Shown here one piece after another: positions 38,505 to 48,789 of a stretch of DNA of 64,000 nucleotides (positions are counted from its first letter, which is position 1; each line of letters opens with the position of its first letter). The translations under genes and the position numbers were made by a program. The stretch lies in contig NW_005434637.1 of NCBI RefSeq assembly GCF_000315625.1, positions 381,985-445,984 on the forward strand, given 5' to 3'. This DNA is from Guillardia theta CCMP2712. Taxonomy: Eukaryota; Cryptophyceae; Pyrenomonadales; Geminigeraceae. Under the pieces are notes generated by a model. It had not been told where the DNA came from and searched no databases. It saw only the letters and a list, made by a program, of their open reading frames with translations.

Positions 38505-38800
38505 CGAGGCTGATGATCGCCCTGGCCGGGCCACCGCTCTCAGTCTGAGGGCCGTCACGCACTGCAGAGGCCGGAGTCGGATCCTGGCCGGAGCCGGCCC
38601 GAGGGCCTGCCAGGCTGCCCGGGGAGTCGGACGGTCGGCCCGGCCGGGCGGCGCTGCCGCGTGGGTGTGTTGCCAAGGTTCACTGTCATCCGGTCATGTT
38701 GCCGTTGAAGTTCCGTGGCCACGGAACTTCAACGGCGTGACGCCGCCGGCCCGGCCCCCGGGCGGCGGCATTCTGAGTAGCTGAGCCTGTGCCAGAGTGA
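38505..38800. repeat. GC-rich CCGG-type island
   Basis: Another member of the GC-rich island class, rich in CCGGCC, GGCCCGG and GGCGGC. It contains a 36-bp perfect palindrome. The rest of 38416-39244 is purine-rich noncoding DNA leading to the next gene. Confidence 0.55.
38701..38736. repeat. 36-bp perfect palindrome
   Basis: The half-site GCCGTTGAAGTTCCGTGG is followed immediately by its exact reverse complement with no spacer, so the 36 bases could form an 18-bp cruciform arm. The flanking bases do not extend the symmetry. Confidence 0.95.
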
Positions 38801-39244
38801 TGCTGACAGAATGTGCCCGACTCTGAGGCGAGTCAGCGAATACTTGTAAGGAGGAAGGAGAGGTAGGATGGGAGGAGAGAGCGAGCGAACATGGAGAAGA
38901 GCGAGGATGGAAGGAAGTGAGCGGGAAGAAGGGGAAGGAGGAGGGCCGGAGCGATCATGGCTGGGAGATGACGTGTCCGAGAGGAGGATGTGAAAACGGA
39001 TCGGAGCAGACGAGCGAGCTGAGAGGGAGATGCGGGAGGGACTTTTCTGGGTCACAACGCCTCCTTCAGCAGGATACAGAGAGCAGAGAGCTCATGAGGA
39101 AAGGAGAGGTGGTAGAGTAAGAAGAAGGATGCACTCTGCGAGTACCAAGGAGGGGGCTTCAAGTGAAGGCTGGAACGAAATGCGCTGAAACAAGTTGTTG
39201 TTCTTGGAGCAACCAAACTCAAAACCACTCAGTGAAAGACTAGG

Positions 39245-39973
39245 ATGAGCACAATATTCATCCTCCCAAAGAGCATGTTTTGCAAGCAATCTGTCTATCT
39301 CACCGTATTGCTGTGCTTGAACAACGTTGGAGGGCTGAACTTGTACAACCTCCCATTCGAGGCTGCAGACCAGTCTGCCCTACGAGTTGGACCACAGCCC
39401 GGCAGCAAGCCAGGAGGGCTGCGGTTACGAGGAGGAAGAGACTTGCTGCGGATCGAAAGGCTAGAGAATGACATGTACAGGATGGGCAAGCACGTCTTCA
39501 ACTCTCCCGCAGACGCCTACCGGACTGCTCAGGAGCCCTACTTCGTCAAGGCCCCGGGCTCCATCTTGAATCCAGCCCATTGGTTCACTTTCTTGCGCTA
39601 CCTGCTCGTCGGAGATCCTCAGAGGACCGTGGGGATGAGAAGAGTGAACACTGATTCACACTCGGGCCCTCTGGTCATGATCGACGGGGCTGACGACCTG
39701 GCGACTGCCCTGCAAGGTTCCGGCCTCCCACAGCAAGTTCAGTTTGCACTCCAGGCATTCTTGCTCTACCCCATCGTCCTTCCCATAGTGGAGCTCGGCT
39801 TCAAGGGGGCAGCAGATGATAGGGAGGAGAATCAGGCAGAGGCCAAGGACGCGAGAGCTGACGTGGAGCTGTTGAAGTCTTCCCTCCTGGCTATGCTGCT
39901 CCCTAACGAGAGTTTGATGGGAGAGAGCGACGCTTGGGAGGCCATGCAGAGGCTCAAAAGCAGTGCCGATGTA

Positions 39974-40007
<34 letters not shown>

Positions 40008-42201
40008 TGGAGATGCCAAAGTTGATGGGGACGAAGGCAGCTGGAGCACTGGCAGGGACGAGAGTCAACCAGTCCAAGGAGGTTCCAAGGAGCAAGGGAG
40101 AGAGGCCCACGGAGGAAGGCAGTAGCACGCTGTCGAAGCAGTACCTCAAGTGGAGCCTCAGGAACAGATGGCAGAGGAGGAGAAACCAGATGTTGGTCGG
40201 TGAGCACTTCCAGGATGAGCAGTTCGTCGAGGACGCTATCACAGTCCTCTCGTTCCTGATGCACCGGACGAGCCTGGATGCTCCACTGCAAGGGAAGGGG
40301 AGGGAGGAGGAGCTGAGCATGAGGGAGAAGGACAAGGAAGGGGCAGCAACGGCGCGTGTGCAGGCACACGATTGGCCCAGTGAGAGCGTCTTGGAGCAGA
40401 TGGTTCGCCTGCTGGCAGCGCTTGACGGGGTGGTGACGAAAGCATGGGAGCCGAGGGTGCGGGCGGACCTGACGAGCCCTCTCGCCATGTTCGCGACAGC
40501 GACTATGTGGTGGTCGATGCTGTGTCATGAGCTCGCAGCCTTCAGCGGCTTCATCCAGCAGCTCACGCAGACCTCCGCCCTCTCCTCCTTCGCCACCGCT
40601 TGCAAGACAGTGGCCAACTGGATGCTGCCGGTTGGGCAGCTGGGGATGTCGCTGTACGGGCTGTCGGTGGGGATCAACGGGGTGCGGGAGGCCTTCGAGC
40701 TCGCTGAGAAGAAGGAGATGGTGCGTGAGTCGAAGATGCTGGACAAGTTCAGCGAGACGAAGACGATCCTCCTCCGCCAGCTGTCTCACCTGGCCCAGTC
40801 CACCTTCCTGTCCGAGATCCTTGCCGGCTTCCTGCTCTTCTTCGGGCAGCTGATGATGACAATCGGCTGCCAGGACATCGCGGGGAAGATCTACTTCCTT
40901 CTCTTCGGGATCTCCTCCTCGGCCGTCGCCATCGTCATGAAGACCTACATCGATCTAGACACCGAGAAGAAGTTCGGCTACGACGAGGACATTCTCTCTG
41001 TCCCGCAGATCCTCATCAACCATGTCCCCAAGACCATCGCTGTCTGCTCCCACCAGTCTGACTTCCGTGCCATCGCCCTGGTGCAGGCGAAGAGAGAGCG
41101 GCTCCTGTGGAAGCTCGCCTGGATGAAGGCCCTCACGCTCATCGATGGGAAGGAGGAGGAGGATACAAGGAGGAGGGTGGCGGCAGGGGACCTCTACAAG
41201 TTCGACTACGACCTGGAGCTGAGAGAATTTCTCCACATGATCCTCACTCACGCTGACTCCTGCTCGATCTTTACGAGCCTCAAGCGGCTGCACGCGGACT
41301 CGAAGCACAAGAGTCGCAGGCAGCAGGACCCTCTCCTCGTTGCCCTGAGCTGCATCACCGCGATCAAGGCTCTTCAAGAGCTGCCGAACCCGTCAGGATG
41401 CATCGACGAGGATGAGTGCATTGCCGGAGAGAGCGAGGAAGGATTCTACGTCAAGGTCGTCGCAGACAAGCTCGAGCAGAACGTCATGCTGTGGATGACT
41501 TACCCTCGCTCCGAGATCCTGAACCTGGTGAAGCCTCCTCTGTTTTCTCTGCCCTCTCTCCCCCTTCTCCGATCTTCTTTTCTTCCCTTCTTCGTCTACA
41601 TTCTTCTTTGATTCGTTCCTTCTGCACTGACCCTCTCTCCGTTCGTCCTCGCCCCTCCTCCCTCTATCGCTTGATTTGTCTCGTCTCACTCCTCCTCCAG
41701 GTCCTGATGGGCATGGAAGATGAGAAACTCATCGACGATGTCCACTGCCTCGTTCTCAAGGACATCCTGGTGGACCAGCGGCTGCCGCAAGCAAGCTTTC
41801 CTCTCTGTGGGAGGAGAAGTGCGGGGAGCCGAGGAGAGGTAGAGGAGGACGAACTGCTCTCTTCCTTTCTAGACGTGGTCCCTTGCTACGAGGAGCGATC
41901 GATCAAGGTCCCGGGATGGCAGATCTACAAGTACCGGCACGGCAAGCACGCGTACAAGTTCCTGCAGGCAGAATTCATGCTCAGCCTCTACCGCTGCGAG
42001 ATCGACTCGCTGCCTCGTCCGCGCCACCATGCTGTGAAGCTCCTGGCCTCCTCCCTAGAGCGCGGCATCTTGCGGACCATCACGTGGGGTTGGAAGCAAA
42101 GAATCCGGTCCAAGATCGGCTGCTACAACGAGGTGCTGCTGGAGATGCTCCGCGAGCTCGACCTGAGGAAGAAACTCTTGTCGCCGGCTCTTGGTACATG
42201 A
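39245..42201 (+). CDS. Large membrane protein with signal peptide and LRLRGG motif, unknown function
   Basis: Two exons. The first (39245 to about 41529) starts MSTIFILPKSM; a second Met at 39275 begins a cleaner signal peptide, MFCKQSVYLTVLLCLNNVGG. At about residues 58-63 the sequence is LRLRGG, followed by a charged helical region, a Thr run from an (ACG)n repeat, and a central hydrophobic region. That region contains LAMFATATMWWSMLCHELAA, LGMSLYGLSVGINGV and then LAGFLLFFGQLMMTIGCQ with IYFLLFGISSSAVAIVMK, probably two to four membrane segments. The intron holds CCT repeats and ends near 41700. Exon 2 begins VLMGMEDEKLIDDVHCLVLK and ends at TGA 42199-42201. No known family is recognised. 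The leader predicts entry to the secretory route, perhaps to the plastid or periplastid compartment (inference). Confidence 0.72.
39975..40008 (+). repeat. (ACG)n trinucleotide repeat coding for polythreonine
   Basis: Eleven consecutive ACG codons inside the membrane-protein gene give a short Thr tract. The repeat stays in frame. Confidence 0.9.
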
Positions 42202-42353
42202 GGACAGGGGAGGGGAGGCGAAGGAAAAGGTGGGAGGAGGAAGAGGAGGAGGAGGAGGAGGAGGAGGAGGAGGAGGGGGAGGAGGAGATCCAAACCCAGT
42301 CATCTATATGTATCTAAGTGTATTGAAACAAACATCTTCCACTCTGCAGGATG

Positions 42354-43640
42354 TCACGACACGAACTTTTCCGCTGAGACAGGGTAGGCTTCCATCGACC
42401 CCTCTTTCTTCTTCTCTCCGCCATCGCTGGAGCTTTTCACGTTCACCTCCTCGGGGATCGCGCTGATGTCCGAGATCGTCTCCAGCTCGCTGTCATACGT
42501 GGAGGAGGCTCCTCTCGTACCTCCTCCTCCTCCTCCTCCTTCCTTCGCATCGATCGGAAGGACGGTCAGGCGGCTACCTCGCTTCCTCTGAGAGTTGAGC
42601 TTCCTGCACAGAAGTGCGGCCTCGTCGTACCTGCAGACCATCTCCTCGCTGTCCTGCACGAAGATGTCCTTGCCCGTCCTGTAGTCTTTGATCTGACGGA
42701 ACAGCGCGTACGGGCGAGGGACAGCGTCTTTAGGACACTTGTGCGCGCTCTCGCAGTCGACATACGATCCTATCTCCACCAGCCGCTTGTCCAGGTCCTC
42801 CTCCTCCTCCTCCTCCTCGTTCACATCCTTGACTTCCCCACCCTTGGCGATGTAGGAAGTCTGCAGCGATACCATCTGACTGAAAGTGTCCATGAGGTGG
42901 CAGACCGCCCTCTCGCCCTCGCTCGTCTTCTCCAGGTACTGCAGCGAGTACGCGACAGATTCCAACGTAGATAAGCAGAACTGGTGAGGCTCCTTCCTAA
43001 ACTTGTATCCGCTCCTCCCTGCCCGTGCAAACTGCACGCGGGTGACGTCTCCCCTCTCCACGGCCCTTCGGATGCATTCCTCGCGGATCACACGCCCTGC
43101 CTGCCGCCATGTTCCATCGACTACAATAAGGGTCCGCTCACTGTCTGAGTCATCCAGCTGTAGAGTCTCGATGTCCACAGCCCCTGGCCCTGGATACAGC
43201 AGGAGAGTTTTCTTATCGCTCAGGGCAGCTTCAAGAGCGGGATTCCCGTCTAGGGTGCCATGGATTATGCCTTTCTTGTTTTGGATCGGACATGCTGCAG
43301 TATCACTGGCATCGTTGACCTTCTGCAAGAGCGAAGAATCGTCCTGGGAGCTAGAGGAATCGTACGAGAGTGGAGATCCTTCATCGGAGCCGACTTTCCT
43401 CCCCCTCCTTCCTCTCGTTGTCGAGGCCTCTTTCGCACCATTCCCTCTCGCTACAACTACCTGCATGTTATCAAGCACGAGCTCCATGAGAGGGACGGTG
43501 CCGATGATCTTCTTGTGACATTCGCAGGGATGTTGAACAACGAGAATCTTCGTCTTCAGCATGATCTTCTCTGCGGGAAGCGAGCTGCATACGCAAACGG
43601 TCTCCGGCCTCCCGCACCTCTGGCATACTGCCCTGCCCAT
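42354..43640 (-). CDS. DTW-domain tRNA-uridine aminocarboxypropyltransferase (DTWD2/TapT type)
   Basis: Enzymes of this family transfer the aminocarboxypropyl group of SAM to tRNA uridines (acp3U). The start MGRAVCQRCGRPETVCVC contains the family's zinc-like cysteine cluster (C-x2-C-x5-C-x-C). Further on are VVQHPCECHKKIIGTVPL, LLLYPGPGAVDIE, the diagnostic TLIVVDGTWRQAG (the D-x-T-W signature) and EPHQFCLSTLESVAYSL. The C-terminal third is acidic with Gly and Ser runs and looks disordered; it includes PRPYALFRQIKDYRTG. Predicted length is 428 residues and no intron is needed. The frame is open further upstream to 43856, but the Met at 43640 directly precedes the Cys cluster as in relatives. 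It is convergent with the gene ending at 42201. Confidence 0.9.
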   Translation of the reverse strand: MGRAVCQRCGRPETVCVCSSLPAEKIMLKTKILVVQHPCECHKKIIGTVPLMELVLDNMQVVVARGNGAKEASTTRGRRGRKVGSDEGSPLSYDSSSSQDDSSLLQKVNDASDTAACPIQNKKGIIHGTLDGNPALEAALSDKKTLLLYPGPGAVDIETLQLDDSDSERTLIVVDGTWRQAGRVIREECIRRAVERGDVTRVQFARAGRSGYKFRKEPHQFCLSTLESVAYSLQYLEKTSEGERAVCHLMDTFSQMVSLQTSYIAKGGEVKDVNEEEEEEEDLDKRLVEIGSYVDCESAHKCPKDAVPRPYALFRQIKDYRTGKDIFVQDSEEMVCRYDEAALLCRKLNSQRKRGSRLTVLPIDAKEGGGGGGGTRGASSTYDSELETISDISAIPEEVNVKSSSDGGEKKKEGSMEAYPVSAEKFVS

Positions 43641-43819
43641 GGCGCCTTCCGGCACCTCTGACCCCACCCTTTTCCCGTTTTGGAGAGGAACCAACCTGGT
43701 AGGGTGATCAACATGCAATTTCAGTCCGGAAATCGAAATTTTGCATAGATTTGATGAAATTGAAGCGCTGAAAAGTTGAAAAATAATTACAATATTTGAG
43801 TAGTCAACACTTATTTCAG

Positions 43820-44005
43820 ATGGCCATGAAGAAAGTAGAAGACCCTCATACGGCATTGACCGTTATGACGGTTATCATGGTAGCAATCCTGCCTTTTTTT
43901 TTCCTCCCCACGAGCAAAGAGAAGCGACAAACTCTCAAAACTTTAGAGAAAACTTTCCAACTCGAAAAGTTTCCTTCAAACTTTATTAGTCATTTTAGTC
44001 AGTAA
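43820..44005 (+). CDS. Possible small single-pass membrane protein
   Basis: MAMKKVEDPHTALTVMTVIM starts a 61-residue frame with one strong hydrophobic segment (VMTVIMVAILPFFFLP), then a basic, helical tail (TSKEKRQTLKTLEKTF). It lies alone in the 500-nt divergent interval between the DTW gene and the MEMO1 gene. The ATG follows TTTCAG, which could also be a splice acceptor, so this may be an internal exon. Start context and conservation cannot be judged from the sequence alone. Confidence 0.4.
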   Translation: MAMKKVEDPHTALTVMTVIMVAILPFFFLPTSKEKRQTLKTLEKTFQLEKFPSNFISHFSQ

Positions 44006-44100
44006 TCAGTAGGAATCAAGTTCACCTCAGTGACTTTCAAGACATTATCAAAAGGCAGCGAAATTGAGTTAATCGACTACTAGTTTACTCTCTGGGCACC

Positions 44101-44118
44101 TGTATCCTCGAGGATACA
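44101..44118. promoter_or_regulatory. 18-bp perfect palindrome 24 nt upstream of the MEMO1 start
   Basis: TGTATCCTCGAGGATACA is fully self-complementary with no spacer. Its position just before the start codon suggests a dimeric factor site or 5'UTR hairpin; this is inference. Confidence 0.5.
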
Positions 44119-44142
44119 TCTGTTTCCGAGAGACCGACGAGA

Positions 44143-45874
44143 ATGTCGGTGCGGGTAGCGTCCCATGCAGGATCCTGGTATGCGGGAAGAGGCGACGAGC
44201 TGAAGAAGCAGCTGGACAGGTCGGAGCCTCTCGTGTCTATCTCGCTCTTCCATGCTCCTCCCTTGACTCTCGCACTTGTCCTGCGCTGTCCTTGCCTTGA
44301 GCAGTCTCGCAACTGTAGTTTGCGCTGCAGTTCCGCCATGGGATCGCGATACTGGAACTTCTTGATAGGATCTCACCGAATTGCTGAGCGATTTATGACA
44401 TGGATGTCGTTGTGCTCGTGGTCGTCTCTTTGTCCCGCTCTTCTGTCCCTCTTGCTTGTCCATCGCTCTCGTTTGTTCCTTGAGCGAGCATTCCATCGAC
44501 AGCATCGTGTCGACATGACTTGATCTCACGTGCGATCCACAGATGGCTGCAAGATGTGAAGAAGTCTGATGAGCTGCAGCCTTCCTGCGGCTTGATCGCT
44601 CCGCATGCCGGTTACTCCTATTCGGGCCCAACTGCTGCGTACGCTTATCGGTACATGGACCCCTCGAGGTAGGACGGGAGCGACGAGGCCTGCACGCTCT
44701 GACCTTGAGCACCAACAGAATTAAGCGAATATTCGTACTCGGACCGTCTCATCACTACTACCTTACTGGTTGCACGCCTGATCCTGTCCTCGTCAGTTTT
44801 GACACGCCTGTTGTCCGGCAGGGTGCGCGCTGTCAAAGCACAGCGCTTACGCTACCCCACTCGGGAACCTGGAGATTGACACAGATGTTGTCAAGGTGAG
44901 GAGAAGATGTAGGTTGGGGCGAAGGGGGGAGGAGGGCAACGGGAAGGGCAAGAGCTGAAAGATCTGCTTTGTGGAGGTGCTCTGACTTGCCACCTTTGTT
45001 CAGGAGCTTCACAGCTCAGGACTCTTCGAGTACATGTCGGAGGAAGTGGACGAAGACGAACACTCGCTGGAGATGCAGATGCCGTACATCTACAAGGTGA
45101 TGGAACAGGCGTCCAAGAGCTACAAGATTGTTCCTGTCCTGGTTGGGAACCTCTCACCCAAGAAAGAGGACGTGTACGGGTCGCTCTTCTCCCGGTGAGC
45201 TCTGAGATCCCTTGCTCGACAAGTCTCACTCGTGTTTGAAGCTACTTGAACGATCCTTCAACCTTCTTCGTGATCTCCTCGGACTTCTGCCACTGGGGCT
45301 CTCGGTTTCGATACACTTATTATGACCCTTCCTTCGGAGAAATTTACCAGGTGAACGACACGGAGGTGTGAGTTTTCCTTCGCCGTGATGTGTCAAGGCA
45401 GTCAATCGAGGCGCTAGACAGGCAGGGCATGCAGGAGATCGAATCGCTCTCTCCCGAAAACTTCCAGAACTACCAGGCTAAGGTCTGTCAAGCAAGGCAC
45501 ATGGTGGCTCAATCGTGTTTCCTGACTCTTGTCGTGTCAGTTCAACAACACAATCTGCGGAAGGCACCCGATAGCTGTCTTGCTGAATGCTTTGAAAGCC
45601 TCCAGCGCTGCTTCTCAGGCCTCCGTCCAGTCTCTGTGCGTGACCTGGTTGCTTCTCAACGCTCTCCTCCTGACTCGGCGCGCGCAGCTACAAGATTCAA
45701 TTTGTTCGCTACGCTCAGTCTTCCCCTTGTCGCTGTCAGGTGGTCACATTTGTCCCCCTCTTGTCTTCCCTTGTTCTTATCAGCGTCCGTCCTCGTCTCC
45801 AACACTCACTGCACGACGTTCAGGCTGATTCCTCCGTCTCTTACGCTTCAGCTGTCGTCAAGACAGCTGGCTGA
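44143..45874 (+). CDS. MEMO1-family protein (MEMO/AmmeMemoRadiSam system protein B-like)
   Basis: MEMO proteins are metal-binding, dioxygenase-fold proteins conserved from archaea to animals. Exon 1 gives [20 protein letters not shown]; a 0.3-kb intron (AG|A joining) leads to [11 protein letters not shown] and [20 protein letters not shown]. Next come [18 protein letters not shown] and [20 protein letters not shown]. Later exons give [69 protein letters not shown] and [15 protein letters not shown], ending [16 protein letters not shown] with TGA at 45872-45874. The metal-site residues of human MEMO1 are present: His in APHAGY, His in GPSHH, and Cys in NTICGRHP. Seven or more exons; all junctions follow GT-AG. 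The start is the Met directly before the conserved [11 protein letters not shown]. Confidence 0.92.
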
Positions 45875-46006
45875 CTACAGGCAGCAGAACATGGCTTTAA
45901 GTACAACAATAGAATTGATTTACAACAGAAGGAATCTCCTTTTCCTCATCTCCTCTTTCCTCCTTCACCCATCCATTCACCCTCCTCTCCCCTCCTCACC
46001 CACACC

Positions 46007-47815
46007 CTAGAACCCTGCCAGCTCTCTGTAGATCCTCTCTGTGTCCTGTGCGATTCTGTCCCAGTTGAACCTTTTCTGTGCCTTTTGCCTCCCCCTGCCA
46101 TGCTCGTCATAACAAGCTCCTCCTCTCCCCCCACCCACCTCAGGCCCATCTGCCTTGCGTTCTCAAAGTTGGAGAAGATCTCGCAGATCCCCCATGAGAT
46201 GCTGCCGGCCAGTCAGCGGGTCGTCGAGTCGAAGGGCATCGACTTGCCTGTTCGCTGAAGGATGCACGTGATAACCATCCACTCCATGGTCGACAAACTC
46301 CCGAGGCCCTCCCGAGCTTGTGGCGACTACAGGCTTCCCCGACGCCCATGCCTGCTTTTGAATGAGCAATCCCTGCACCTCTCCCTCCTCCCTTCCTTCC
46401 TCCTCCCGCCTTGATCCTCCTTCTCCACCTGTCCCTCCTTTCCTTGTCCTCCCACTTTCTTGCTCCTTTTCTCTGGCTCACCTCTAAGACGACGATACCA
46501 AATGGCTCGTTACGCGATGGGATGCAGACGCAGTCTGTGCTCTTGAAGAGCTCGACGAGCGGCCGGCCTGACATGCTGCCGAGAAAGCGGACGGCATTTG
46601 ACACACCGAGCTCATTCACTCTGTCAAGGAGGACTGAGTTGAACGAAAAGCGGTAGGAGAGGAGGAGAAGAGTCGAGGGATCCAGTGCGTTCACTCACCT
46701 CCTCTCCAGGTCAGCCCGCATGTACCCATCCCCCACGATGGCAAACTTGACATCGGATCTCGTGTTGAGGACGAGAGGAACAGCTTCGACAAGCAAGTCA
46801 GGCCCTTTCTGCGTCGCCAGGCGACCAACGAAGAGAACAAGGGGATCCAGGGGCCCGATGTTGTAACGTGCCTGGACATGGGTGTTAGGGGGCAAGCTTC
46901 CTACTCCCTCCTTGTGTACCTTGACTGCTCCTGCATCGAACGTCGCTAGGTAAGGAGCGAGATGAATACCATTGTACACCATCCGCATCTTGTCCTCCGA
47001 CACGCGGAACTGTTGCTTCACCTCATCGCAGAGCACCCCAGACACCGATATCACACGATCTGCCACTTGCACCACCTCTTCCTCTATGCGACGGATACGC
47101 TCGGACTGCAAGAGCGTGTTAACAAGCAGGCACAACCTCCTCCCAATTCTCCTCACCTGCCCTCCATAGTTGACGTTGCCGCACCTCCCAAACTCCGTGC
47201 TGTGAATGGTGGCAACAGTGTTCCTCCCAATGTTCTTGCACTGCACGACGGCCTTCGCAGCGAGCCAGTCGTGCCCGTGGCAGATGTCGAAGGGAGCTCC
47301 TTGGAATTGCTCCGACTCTGTCAGGAACCAAACGAAGGAGTTGCACATGTTGCTGCACTCCGTGATGAAGTCTGGATCCTGCAGTGGAGGTCAGCAAGCA
47401 CTCGAGAACTGCCTCAGGCACTCACAAGTTGGATCGGAACTCGGTGAATGTGAACGCCGTCGATGATCTCGTAAGGCATCTGGCCATCTCCCGTCCTCGA
47501 GTACACTGAGAGTGAGAGTCAATGCCACGTCACACCGTCTGCTCCTCACTCACCGTGTACTTCATGCCCTCTGCGCTCTAAGCCAGCTGCCAGCTCAGTG
47601 ACATGCGGAGCTACCCCTCCGACCTGATAGGTTATCAATAAACTCAACTCTCTTCCTCCTCTCCTTCGCCTGACCGCAATAGTGTGCAAAGATTCCCAAG
47701 TCAAGAGGGCAATGCGGAGAGGTCTTCCACCATCCAGCGCCTTGCTTGCCACCCTTGAGAGTTTCTTTTCTCCCTTTTCTCCCTTTAATCTGAGAGCTCC
47801 AGTCAACCGCACCAT
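46007..47815 (-). CDS. GT4-type glycosyltransferase (GT-B fold)
   Basis: Retaining glycosyltransferase of the large GT4 group that uses activated sugars; bacterial relatives include glycogen- and sucrose-related enzymes. Exon 1 reads MVRLTGALRLKGEKGEKKLS, then LRIALLTWESLHTIAV. After an intron containing a GGA tract it continues VGGVAPHVTELAAGLERRGH, the donor-side G-G-x-x-x-H-V motif. Further exons show PFDICHGHDWLAAKAVVQCK, VATIHSTEFGRCGNVNYGGQ, RVISVSGVLCDEV, LVLFVGRLATQKGPDLLVEA and VKFAIVGDGYMRADLER. The nucleotide-sugar site is CIPSRNEPFGIVVLEAWASG with GKPVVATSSGGPREFVDHG. The end is AQKRFNWDRIAQDTERIYRE and TAG at 46007-46009. About eight exons. No signal peptide is obvious, which favours the cytosol, where cryptophytes are known to have some glucan metabolism in a separate compartment; the acceptor is unknown. 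Confidence 0.86.
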
Positions 47816-48092
47816 CGTCTAAGAAATCACATCAAGCTGCATCTTTACCCTCACCTCACGACTTCGTTCGAAGACGCCTCCTCGTCAGCGATCTCTCCCT
47901 TCGGGAGACTACTCAACGAGATTTCAACCGAGCTGTTCACTGAATGCTGATCAAGCCGTCAAAAACACTGATCGGGCAGGAAAATCGACATCTACATTCG
48001 TCTGGGTGCTTCCTCCCCTCAACCTCAACGTAATCTTCTTGACGAAAACAGCATCGTAACCCTGCCGACAGCATTTGAGCCCACACTCAGGT

Positions 48093-48789
48093 TCATGCAC
48101 AAAAAAATCTGCCAACCTCTCTGGAGTAATCCACCCCGTTGATGGTGAACCCTCCTGCAATCACAATCAATGAATCCAGGGGGAGTCCAGCTGTACAAAC
48201 CCATCTTCCTGAAATCAGTGACGAGCTCAAAATCGTACACAGACAAGAATGCTGCGAGGCCAACAATCCCGTCCTTGTTGATGAGATCCTCCGGCAGCGG
48301 ATACATCGGTGGAAGCGGGATCGATCCCTTCCTCGGTAGGAATGGAGATTCAATCATCTGGGAAAATTTGATTCCATCGCCTCCGTATGATCCCCGCCAT
48401 CTCAAGTAGAGCTTGTCCACACTGTTCTTGTTGCTCTGCGTCTCGCCAACGGCCTCGATCCCATCCTTCCCGTACATAGGATTCGCGTCGTGCCGATTGA
48501 CCGACGTGAGGTCAGGGTTTGAGAACCGAGAGCATCTGTAAACTGGGTCGGAGGCCAGGTTTATCACCACCACTCTCCCGTCCTCTGTGTGGAAGGTGAA
48601 GGAAGTCGCCGCCCCCACATCCACCTGCTGCGGGGTGCAAGCAGGATTCAGCACCTTGGAGATCGCTGCGAGGCCAAAACAATGCGTGAATGGCGAAAGG
48701 AGGAAGGAGCTCCCCGTGCTGATGTATAGCGAGAACACCAGCAATGTGCACGCAGACTTTGGCGTCCTCCAACTTTGCCTCACACTCAT
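48093..48789 (-). CDS. Signal-peptide protein of unknown function, possibly plastid-targeted
   Basis: MSVRQSWRTPKSACTLLVFS opens a signal peptide ending ISTGSSF, with a phenylalanine at the likely mature start, then LLSPFTHCFG, as in bipartite plastid leaders. The mature part includes SFTFHTEDGRVVVINLASDP, NSVDKLYLRWRGSYGGDGIK, RKGSIPLPPMYPLPEDLINK and VGLAAFLSVYDFELVTDFRK. A 46-nt intron (GTTTGT to TTGCAG) joins to GGFTINGVDYSREVGRFF and a stop at 48093. No family is recognised. An upstream in-frame Met at 48960 would add 57 residues before the signal peptide, which is unlikely. A seven-T run just before the stop is a possible frameshift point (see findings). Confidence 0.65.
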
